Source of the DNA: Ilumatobacteraceae bacterium
Lineage (GTDB): Bacteria; Actinomycetota; Acidimicrobiia; Acidimicrobiales; Ilumatobacteraceae
Length of the DNA: 11,319 nt
Direction: 5' to 3'
Assembly: GCA_007122945.1 (NCBI GenBank)
Contig: SKSP01000135.1
Span: forward strand, 1-11,319
Both the position numbers and the translations under genes were made by a program. The first letter of the stretch is position 1. Every line of letters starts with the position of its first letter. This document shows positions 6,324 to 11,319 of the stretch, in pieces. The notes below the pieces were generated by a model. That model worked only from the letters and a program-made list of their open reading frames with translations. It made no database searches and had not been told where the DNA came from.

Positions 6324-7696
6324 ACACGCCCGCCAGACCCGATATCCGCCTCGTCGACCGGGAGCGTCTGGCGCGCCTCCACGCGCGCGAAGAAGAGCGG
6401 TTCGTCGAGCTGCACCCCCGTTCGGCCGAGTTGGCCACCGAGGCGCGTCGGCACCTGCTCGCCGGTGTGCCGATGCCGTGGATGACGCGTTGGCCGGGCG
6501 CGTTCCCGGTGTTCGTGGCCGAAGCGCACGGTGGCTCGTTCGTCGACGTCGACGGCCACCGGTACGTCGATCTGTGCCTGGGGGACACCGGTGCGATGAC
6601 CGGCCACGCGCTCGACGCCGTCACCGACGCCGTCGCCGAGCGAGCAGGTCGCGGGATCACGACGATGCTGCCCGGCACCGACGCGGCGTGGGTGGCGGCC
6701 GAGCTCGCCCGGCGCTTCGGCCTCCCGAACTGGCAGATGGCGATGACGGCGACCGACGCGAACCGGTTCGTGCTGCGCTACGCCCGCCACCTCACCGGTC
6801 GCCCGAAGGTCGCCGTGATGGACTGGTGCTACCACGGCACCGTCGACGAGACGCTGGCGGTGCTCGACGACGACGGTCGGGTCGTGAGCCGGCCCGGCGC
6901 GATCGGCCCGCAGGCCGACCCGGCGACGACGACCCGGGTCGTCCCGTTCAACGACCTGGACGCGCTCGAACGGGCGCTCGCCAACGGCGACGTCGCGGCG
7001 CTGCTGATGGAGCCGGCGCTCACCAACATCGGCATCGTCCTGCCCGAGCCCGGGTACCTCGACGGCGTGCGCGAGGTCACCCGCCGACACGGCGTCTGGC
7101 TCGTGATCGACGAGACCCACACCGTCTGCGCCGGGCCGGGCGGATGCACCGCGGCGTGGTCGCTCGATCCCGACGTGGTGGTGATCGGCAAGCCGATCGG
7201 CGGCGGCGTGCCGGTCGCCGCGTACGGCACGACGGCCGACATCGGCGGACGGTTGAGCGCGCTGATGGCCGATCCGGACGTCGACGTGTCGGGGGTCGGC
7301 GGCACGCTTTCCGGCAACGCGCTCGCCCTCGCCGCCGTGCGGGCCACGCTCGCGAACGCGCTCCGTGAGGAGGACTTCGCCGTCACGGTGCCGCTCGCCG
7401 GGCGCTGGACTGCCGGCGTCGCGACGGCGATCGCCGGGGCGGGGCTCGACTGGCACGTCCAACAGCTCGGGTGCCGGGCCGAGTACTGGTTCTGCCCGCC
7501 GCCTCGTGACGGCGCGACCGCGGCTCGTGGGGGGGACCGGCAGCTGGAGGACTTCATGCACCTGTGGGCGCTCAACCGGGGCGTCCTGCTGACGCCGTTC
7601 CACAACATGGCGCTGCTCGCACCGGCCCACACCACCGCCGACGTCGACCTGCACACCGACGTCTTCACCGCGGCGGTGGCAGCGCTGTTCGGGTGA
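6320..7696 (+). CDS. Class III (fold type I PLP) aminotransferase, GSA-aminomutase-like, atypical
   Basis: A cytoplasmic PLP enzyme of 458 residues, about the family length. The likely Schiff-base lysine is K291 in VVVIGKPIGGGVPVAAYG, and D264 in LVIDETHTVC would hold the pyridine nitrogen. It also has FVDVDGHRYVDLCLGDTGAMTGH, CYHGTVDE (the usual YHG), NDLDALERAL and GGTLSGNALALAA. The segment usually written SG(S/T)EA is TATDAN here, a clear departure that I recall in a subgroup of actinobacterial transaminases. The substrate is unknown; hemL function cannot be assigned from this, and other class III reactions are possible. The GTG start at 6320 overlaps the ATPase stop (GTGA), so the two are almost certainly cotranscribed and translationally coupled. 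Family assignment is secure, the reaction is not. Confidence 0.87.
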   Translation: MNTPARPDIRLVDRERLARLHAREEERFVELHPRSAELATEARRHLLAGVPMPWMTRWPGAFPVFVAEAHGGSFVDVDGHRYVDLCLGDTGAMTGHALDAVTDAVAERAGRGITTMLPGTDAAWVAAELARRFGLPNWQMAMTATDANRFVLRYARHLTGRPKVAVMDWCYHGTVDETLAVLDDDGRVVSRPGAIGPQADPATTTRVVPFNDLDALERALANGDVAALLMEPALTNIGIVLPEPGYLDGVREVTRRHGVWLVIDETHTVCAGPGGCTAAWSLDPDVVVIGKPIGGGVPVAAYGTTADIGGRLSALMADPDVDVSGVGGTLSGNALALAAVRATLANALREEDFAVTVPLAGRWTAGVATAIAGAGLDWHVQQLGCRAEYWFCPPPRDGATAARGGDRQLEDFMHLWALNRGVLLTPFHNMALLAPAHTTADVDLHTDVFTAAVAALFG

Positions 7697-7718
7697 CGAT
7701 CGCCACGCGGCGGTGCGC

Positions 7719-7724
7719 GATGCT
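7719..7724 (+). promoter_or_regulatory. Weak candidate -10 for the EthD-family gene
   Basis: GATGCT, a one-base departure from TANNNT, is followed by six bases and then the ATG at 7731, the same geometry as before proS and the gene at 10002. It may only be part of a read-through operon from the aminotransferase, 34 bases upstream. Confidence 0.25.
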
Positions 7725-7730
7725 GTCGGG

Positions 7731-8021
7731 ATGTTCCGAGTCAGCATCCTCTATCCGAAGACCGACGGCGCGACCTTCGATCACGACTACTACCGCACCT
7801 CGCACATGCCGATGGTGGCGTCGAAGCTCGGCGACAACTGCACCGAGTGGAGTGCGGACCAGGTCCTCGACGGCCCGTTCGAGGCGATCGGCTACCTGTG
7901 GGTGGACGACGTCGAGACGTTCGGCGCGACGATGGCCGAGCACGGCGCCGCGATCATGGGCGACATCCCGAACTACACGTCGATCACCCCGCAGTTGGTC
8001 GTCGGCAAGATCAACCGCTGA
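7731..8021 (+). CDS. Small EthD-family protein
   Basis: A 96-residue protein with the alpha+beta ferredoxin-like (dimeric alpha/beta barrel) pattern of the EthD family. It starts MFRVSILYPKTDGATFDHDY and has the signature HMPMV at H25, then a glycine-rich second half ending NYTSITPQLVVGKI. EthD was named from the ethyl-tert-butyl-ether degradation cluster; family members are small dimers with mostly unknown reactions. The ATG at 7731 is chosen because family members begin at this V-x-x-LYP strand; a GTG at 7713 would add six residues with no support. It lies 34 bases after the aminotransferase and may share its transcript. It is convergent with the MaoC gene. Family assignment is good, function unknown. 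Confidence 0.85.
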   Translation: MFRVSILYPKTDGATFDHDYYRTSHMPMVASKLGDNCTEWSADQVLDGPFEAIGYLWVDDVETFGATMAEHGAAIMGDIPNYTSITPQLVVGKINR

Positions 8022-8022
8022 C

Positions 8023-8043
8023 CCCGACGCATCGCTCGTCGGG
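8023..8043. terminator. Hairpin between convergent genes, possible bidirectional terminator
   Basis: CCCGACG (8023-8029) pairs exactly with CGTCGGG (8037-8043) around a 7-base loop. It begins two bases after the EthD stop and lies in the 39-base gap before the stop of the minus-strand MaoC gene. Position favours a terminator for both directions. No U-run follows on either strand, so it would be a U-less, GC-rich terminator of the sort proposed for actinobacteria. Confidence 0.45.
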
Positions 8044-8060
8044 AAGCGGCCCGACCGACG

Positions 8061-8897
8061 TCAGCTGTGCCGGAGCAAGCCCTGGTCGATCACGACACGA
8101 TCGCCCACCGACGTGGTGAAGACGGCCTCGTCGGGGCCGGTCTCCCACATCCGGACCGTCAGCGCCTCGCCCGGCAGCACCGGGGCGGCGAAGCGGGCCT
8201 CGACGTGGCGGAACCGGGCGGGATCGCTCCCGCACAGCGTGTGCAGCAGGGCCCGGCCGGTGAAGCCGTAGCTGCACAGCCCGTGCAGGATCGGCCGTTC
8301 GAAGCCGCCCATCTCGGCGAACGACGGGTCGGAGTGCAGCGGGTTGCGGTCGCCCGACAACCGGTAGATCAACGCCTGCTCCGGCCGGGTCTCGTAGGTG
8401 ACAGAGTGGTCCGGGTCGCGGTCGGGCGGGACGTTCTGCGGCCCGGACGGGCCGCGTTCGCCGCCCCATCCACCCTCGCCGCGGATGAAGAGGGACGCCG
8501 TCGTGGTGTACAGCGGCTCGCCGCCCATCTCGGCGTTCGTCTCGAGGACGACGACGGCGGCCTTGCCCTTGTCGTACATGGCGACGACCTTGCCGGTGAC
8601 CGTGGCGGTGCCCTCGACGGGGATCTCGCGGTGCAAGGTGACCGCCTGCTGGCCGTGCACGAGCATCGTCGGGTCGAACGACCCGATGTTGCGCATCGCC
8701 GATCCGTCGCCCGACCCGATCACGACGGGGAACGTCGGGAAGACCAGCTGGTCGACCCCGTTGGTGTTCTCGGTGGTGAACGCCAGCTCGTCGGTGCCGG
8801 CACCGATGCCGACGGCGTAGAGCAGCGCGTCCTTGCTGGTCCAGCTCGCCTCGGCCGGCTCGCTCTGGGTACCGACGGCGTCGGGGTTCAGTGGCAT
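8061..8897 (-). CDS. MaoC-family (R)-specific enoyl-CoA hydratase 2
   Basis: Hydrates trans-2-enoyl-CoA to (3R)-hydroxyacyl-CoA; acts in the cytoplasm. The 278-residue length fits a double hot-dog hydratase 2. An N-terminal non-catalytic hot-dog (about residues 20-140) has the FPVVI and LVHGQQ segments. A C-terminal catalytic MaoC hot-dog carries YRLSGDRNPLHSDPSFAEMG near residues 178-197, with the Asp and His of the D-x(4)-H hydratase 2 motif, then PILHGLCSYGFTGRAL. The protein resembles the hydratase domain of peroxisomal MFE-2 and mycobacterial HtdY-type or sterol side-chain hydratases. ATG at 8897 is preceded by AGAGGA ten bases upstream. It follows the dehydrogenase gene by 66 bases on the same strand, which supplies the next enzyme of the same (3R) route. 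Chain length or sterol specificity cannot be told. Confidence 0.92.
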   Translation of the reverse strand: MPLNPDAVGTQSEPAEASWTSKDALLYAVGIGAGTDELAFTTENTNGVDQLVFPTFPVVIGSGDGSAMRNIGSFDPTMLVHGQQAVTLHREIPVEGTATVTGKVVAMYDKGKAAVVVLETNAEMGGEPLYTTTASLFIRGEGGWGGERGPSGPQNVPPDRDPDHSVTYETRPEQALIYRLSGDRNPLHSDPSFAEMGGFERPILHGLCSYGFTGRALLHTLCGSDPARFRHVEARFAAPVLPGEALTVRMWETGPDEAVFTTSVGDRVVIDQGLLRHS

Positions 8898-8908
8898 GGC
8901 GTGTCGTT

Positions 8909-8968
8909 CCTCTCATTCGTTCCGGTCAGGGGGTCATCCCTCTCGTTCGTTCCGATCAGGGGGTCATC
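8909..8968. repeat. 30-bp tandem duplication in the dehydrogenase-hydratase spacer
   Basis: Copies 8909-8938 and 8939-8968 match at 28 of 30 positions (A/G at the 7th base, G/A at the 16th). On the minus strand each copy contains GATGACCCCCTGA and GAGAGG. Copy 8939-8968 holds the dehydrogenase stop codon (8966-8964), and copy 8909-8938 supplies the ribosome binding site of the hydratase. The duplication therefore repeats a stop-plus-RBS junction, lengthening the spacer to 66 bases. Confidence 0.9.
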
Positions 8969-9881
8969 GGGGCTGGGGCCACGAGCCGGGCGCGCCGTCC
9001 ATGCCCGAGTTCTTGCGCGCGGCGGCCAACAGCTCCGAGACGGCGGGTCCGAGCTGGGTCGGATCCTCGATCGGCTCGCGCGACGGGCCCCGCACCCACC
9101 CCTCCGCGACGGCGAGGAACTGGCCGGAGGCCTCGAACACGCGGCCCGTGACGTCGGCGGACTCCTCGGACGCCAGCCAGGTGACGATCGGGGCGATCCA
9201 ATGGGGTGACCGGGCTTCGCGCTCCTCGTCCGTCTCGGGCGCGGGGCCGAGCCCCTCGGTCATCCGCGTGAGCGCCACCGGTGCGACCGCGTTGACGGTC
9301 ACGCCGTAGCGGGCGACCTCGAGCGCGGCGATGTTGGTGAACGCGGCGATGCCGGCCTTCGCGGCGCCGTAGTTGGTCTGGCCGGGGTTGCCGTAGATGC
9401 CCGACACCGACGTGGTGTTGATGATGCGCCCGCTGACGGTCTCACCGGCCTTGGCGCGCTCGCGCCAGTAGCCGACGGCCCAGCGGCTCGGGGCGAACGT
9501 GCCCTTCAGGTGCACGTTGATGACCGAGTCCCACTCCTCCTCGGTCATGTTGGCGAGCACGCGGTCACGCAGGATGCCGGCGTTGTTGACGACGGCGTGG
9601 AGGTCGCCGAACGTCTCGACGGCCGTGTTGATCAGCCGCTGGGCACCCTCCCAGTCCGCGACGTTGTCGGCATTCGCGACGGCCTCACCACCGGCCTCCG
9701 CGATCTCGGCGACGACCTGCTCGGCGGGCGTGAGGTCGCTGCCGCTGCCGTCGACGGCACCACCCAGGTCGTTGACGACCACCTTGGCGCCGTGGCGGGC
9801 CAGGCTCAACGCGTGCTCGCGCCCGATGCCACGCCCCGCACCGGTCACGATCGCGACACGCCCCTCGCAGAGACCACTCAT
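8964..9881 (-). CDS. MFE-2-like short-chain dehydrogenase, (3R)-hydroxyacyl-CoA dehydrogenase type
   Basis: NAD(P)-dependent SDR of 305 residues, likely oxidising (3R)-hydroxyacyl-CoA to 3-ketoacyl-CoA in the cytoplasm. The cofactor site TGAGRGIG is at residues 13-20. NNAG lies near residue 98, and the catalytic S158, Y171 and K175 are in SGIYGNPGQTNYGAAK. The early VVNDLGGAVDGSGSDLTPAEQVVAEI is typical of the dehydrogenase part of peroxisomal multifunctional enzyme 2 (HSD17B4) and actinobacterial homologues. The C-terminal extension past residue 250 (EASGQFLAVAEGWVRGPSRE...) also fits that group. The start at 9881 is fixed by GGGAGGAGAGG (9900-9890), 8 bases upstream. It is first in an operon with the MaoC hydratase. 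A general 3-oxoacyl reductase role is the alternative. Confidence 0.92.
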   Translation of the reverse strand: MSGLCEGRVAIVTGAGRGIGREHALSLARHGAKVVVNDLGGAVDGSGSDLTPAEQVVAEIAEAGGEAVANADNVADWEGAQRLINTAVETFGDLHAVVNNAGILRDRVLANMTEEEWDSVINVHLKGTFAPSRWAVGYWRERAKAGETVSGRIINTTSVSGIYGNPGQTNYGAAKAGIAAFTNIAALEVARYGVTVNAVAPVALTRMTEGLGPAPETDEEREARSPHWIAPIVTWLASEESADVTGRVFEASGQFLAVAEGWVRGPSREPIEDPTQLGPAVSELLAAARKNSGMDGAPGSWPQPR

Positions 9882-9889
9882 GTGTTGCA

Positions 9890-9900
9890 CCTCTCCTCCC
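9890..9900 (-). promoter_or_regulatory. Strong Shine-Dalgarno of the SDR gene
   Basis: GGGAGGAGAGG on the minus strand, 8 bases before the ATG at 9881. It decides the start and shows this operon has a leader, in contrast to the divergent gene at 10002. Confidence 0.8.
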
Positions 9901-9921
9901 GGTCGCAGCCGACCGGCTCGT

Positions 9922-9981
9922 CCGGCTTCGGTGTGTACCGGGCCGATCGTAGGGCCGCGGACGTGTACGCACCGAAGCCGG
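9922..9981. promoter_or_regulatory. 17-bp inverted repeat in divergent control region, probable operator
   Basis: Arms 9922-9938 (CCGGCTTCGGTGTGTAC) and 9965-9981 (GTACGCACCGAAGCCGG) are reverse complements at 16 of 17 positions, including 12 consecutive matches at the outer end; the 26-base spacer puts the arm centres 43 bases apart, about four helical turns. A minus-strand -10 candidate for the SDR operon sits between the arms, and the right arm covers the -35 region of the plus-strand gene. This is what a shared regulator site between divergent genes would look like. An RNA stem is less likely because the right arm would be upstream of both transcripts. Confidence 0.6.
9946..9951 (-). promoter_or_regulatory. 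Candidate -10 element of the SDR-hydratase operon
   Basis: TACGAT on the minus strand (9951-9946) fits TANNNT and lies in the spacer of the inverted repeat. It predicts a start near 9939 and a leader of about 58 bases, with one repeat arm just downstream of the start and the other over the -35 region. No strong -35 hexamer is seen. Confidence 0.4.
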
Positions 9982-9989
9982 TCGCCCCG

Positions 9990-9995
9990 TAACCT
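9990..9995 (+). promoter_or_regulatory. Candidate -10 element for a leaderless reductase gene
   Basis: TAACCT fits TANNNT and is followed by six bases and then the GTG at 10002, so the transcript would start at the start codon. No Shine-Dalgarno is visible before that GTG, in keeping with leaderless translation. The right arm of the inverted repeat lies over its -35 region. Confidence 0.5.
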
Positions 9996-10001
9996 CACGT
10001 C

Positions 10002-11294
10002 GTGCCTCCCGCGCCGCGACCCACACCCGTCGTCGCGCCCGACGAGACCCCGTTCGCGCACGCCGACGTGACGGTGGTCGGAGGCGGCCCGGCCGGGGCG
10101 GCCGCAGCGATCGAGCTCCGACGGGCCGGCCGTTCCGTCGTCGTGCTCGACAAGGCGGCGTTCCCGCGCGACAAGTGCTGTGGCGACGGCCTGACCACGC
10201 TCGCGCTCCGCGAGCTCGAGCACCTCGGCTTCTCCCCCGGCCTCGTCGACGACTGGTTCGCGGTCGACGCCGCGTGGTTGCGCTCCCCGTCGGGCCGGGA
10301 GGTGCGGGTGCCGCTCCCCCGCAACGGCACCTACGCGGCGATCACCCCGCGCCTGCAGCTCGACGCAGCCGTCCTCGACCTCGCCCGTGAGGCCGGCGCC
10401 GCGGTGCTCGAACGCCACGCCGTGATCGGTGTCGAGCACGGGGCCGGGTCGGGCCCCGACGCCGGACACGTCGACGTGCTCGTCGATCGCCCCGATGCGC
10501 CACCCGGCCGGGTGCGCTCGCGCTACCTGGTGGCCGCGGACGGGATGTGGAGCCCGGTCCGCAAGGCGCTCGGCCTCGCCGTGCCCGGCTACCTCGGTGA
10601 ATGGCACGCGTTCCGTCAATACGCGAGCGGCGTGAGCGGGACCGCTGCCGACCGGCTCCACGTCTGGTTCGAACCTGACCTGCTCCCCGGGTACGCATGG
10701 TCGTTCCCGCTGCCCGGGGACCGCGCCAACATCGGCTTCGGCGTCCTCCGCGACGGAACGCGCCGCGTCGCCGACATGAAGCACCTGTGGACCGACCTGC
10801 TGGCCCGGTCACACGTCGCCGCCGCGCTCGGCAGCGGCGCCAGCCTCGACGGCCGGCACACCGCGTGGCCGATCCCCGCCCGCATCGACACCGCCGTGCT
10901 CGCCCACGAGCGGGCCCTGTTCGTCGGCGACGCCGCCAGCGCCACCGACGTGATGACCGGCGAGGGCATCGGGCAGGCGCTGGTGACCGGCCGGTTGGCC
11001 GCCGACGCGATCGCCGCGGCCGGGGCGACCCGACCTGACACCGCACGCCGCGCCTACGAGCACGCCGTGCGCCATCACCTCGTGGCCGACCACCGCATGT
11101 CACGGCTGCTCGGGCGCGCCCTGACCAGCGAACGCGGCGCCCGGGGCGCGATCCGCGTCGTCGGGGCGAGCGGTGAGTGGGGGCGACGCAACTTCGCCCG
11201 GTGGATGTTCGAGGACGAACCCCGTGCCGTCGCCCTGACGCCGTTGCGCTGGCACCGCCACTTCCTCGACCGCCCCGGCGCCTGGGCCGCCTGA
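10002..11294 (+). CDS. FAD-dependent geranylgeranyl reductase family oxidoreductase (menaquinone-reductase-like)
   Basis: A flavoprotein of 430 residues in the GGR/p-hydroxybenzoate-hydroxylase fold group that saturates isoprenoid double bonds. In actinobacteria the best-known member (MenJ) reduces one isoprene unit of menaquinone; polyprenol or phospholipid chains are other possible substrates. The FAD dinucleotide motif VVGGGPAGAAAA is at residues 25-36. The GGR signature FPRDKCCGDGL is at residues 54-64, VAADGMWSPVR near 178-188, and the second FAD motif GDAASATDVMTGEGIGQAL begins at G309/D310. A short proline-rich stretch precedes the first strand. The final 25 or so residues follow the family's helical C terminus. 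GTG at 10002 is chosen from a TAACCT -10 six bases upstream. It is divergent from the SDR-hydratase operon and shares its control region. Membrane association at the lipid surface is expected; no transmembrane helix is seen. Confidence 0.9.
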   Translation: MPPAPRPTPVVAPDETPFAHADVTVVGGGPAGAAAAIELRRAGRSVVVLDKAAFPRDKCCGDGLTTLALRELEHLGFSPGLVDDWFAVDAAWLRSPSGREVRVPLPRNGTYAAITPRLQLDAAVLDLAREAGAAVLERHAVIGVEHGAGSGPDAGHVDVLVDRPDAPPGRVRSRYLVAADGMWSPVRKALGLAVPGYLGEWHAFRQYASGVSGTAADRLHVWFEPDLLPGYAWSFPLPGDRANIGFGVLRDGTRRVADMKHLWTDLLARSHVAAALGSGASLDGRHTAWPIPARIDTAVLAHERALFVGDAASATDVMTGEGIGQALVTGRLAADAIAAAGATRPDTARRAYEHAVRHHLVADHRMSRLLGRALTSERGARGAIRVVGASGEWGRRNFARWMFEDEPRAVALTPLRWHRHFLDRPGAWAA

Positions 11295-11319
11295 CCCGTC
11301 CCACCCCCCACCTGCCCCA

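Noticed and set aside
8926..8937. Mini-frame ATG ACC CCC TGA on the minus strand in the duplicated spacer, a possible leader peptide
   Set aside because: The GAGAGG upstream is only one base from the ATG, too close for initiation; it is a by-product of the repeat.

Overview
The window is very GC-rich (third codon positions are almost all G or C). It looks like a piece of an actinobacterial chromosome, most plausibly from the class Acidimicrobiia (Ilumatobacter-like). The reasons are the protein styles (actinobacterial NusA, a CtpE-like P-type ATPase, a geranylgeranyl-reductase-family flavoprotein, MFE-2-like lipid enzymes), several GTG starts, and genes that seem to start leaderless just after a TANNNT -10 element. 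The taxon is an inference from reading; no search was run.

Layout. Positions 1-1979 (minus strand) hold the rimP-nusA transcription/ribosome-maturation pair, with a 4-base GTGA overlap. The nusA end at the left edge is abnormal: after an acidic 16-residue-repeat tail, the reading frame continues into about 43 residues that look like an internal piece of a Gram-negative TolC outer-membrane efflux protein. This is most likely an assembly or contig-end chimera. A divergent gap (1980-2123) carries the rimP leader hairpin and both promoters. On the plus strand follow proS (2124-3905), a CtpE-like cation P-type ATPase (3987-6323), an unusual class III aminotransferase overlapping it by four bases (6320-7696), and a small EthD-family protein (7731-8021).

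Positions 8061-9881 (minus strand) hold a two-gene lipid operon: an MFE-2-like short-chain dehydrogenase, then a MaoC-type enoyl-CoA hydratase 2. Together they reproduce, as separate genes and in the same order, the two catalytic domains of peroxisomal multifunctional enzyme type 2. Their intercistronic region carries a 30-bp tandem duplication. The operon is divergent from a FAD-dependent geranylgeranyl/menaquinone-reductase-like gene (10002-11294). The shared 120-bp control region contains a striking 17-bp inverted repeat.

No rRNA, tRNA, CRISPR array, insertion sequence or phage gene was seen, and no stretch over 300 bases lacks a gene. Most of the window is ordinary housekeeping and lipid metabolism. 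The points that deserve a second look are the NusA/TolC junction, the operator-like dyad at 9922-9981, the split MFE-2 pair with its duplicated spacer, the leaderless-start pattern, and the atypical aminotransferase coupled to the ion pump.
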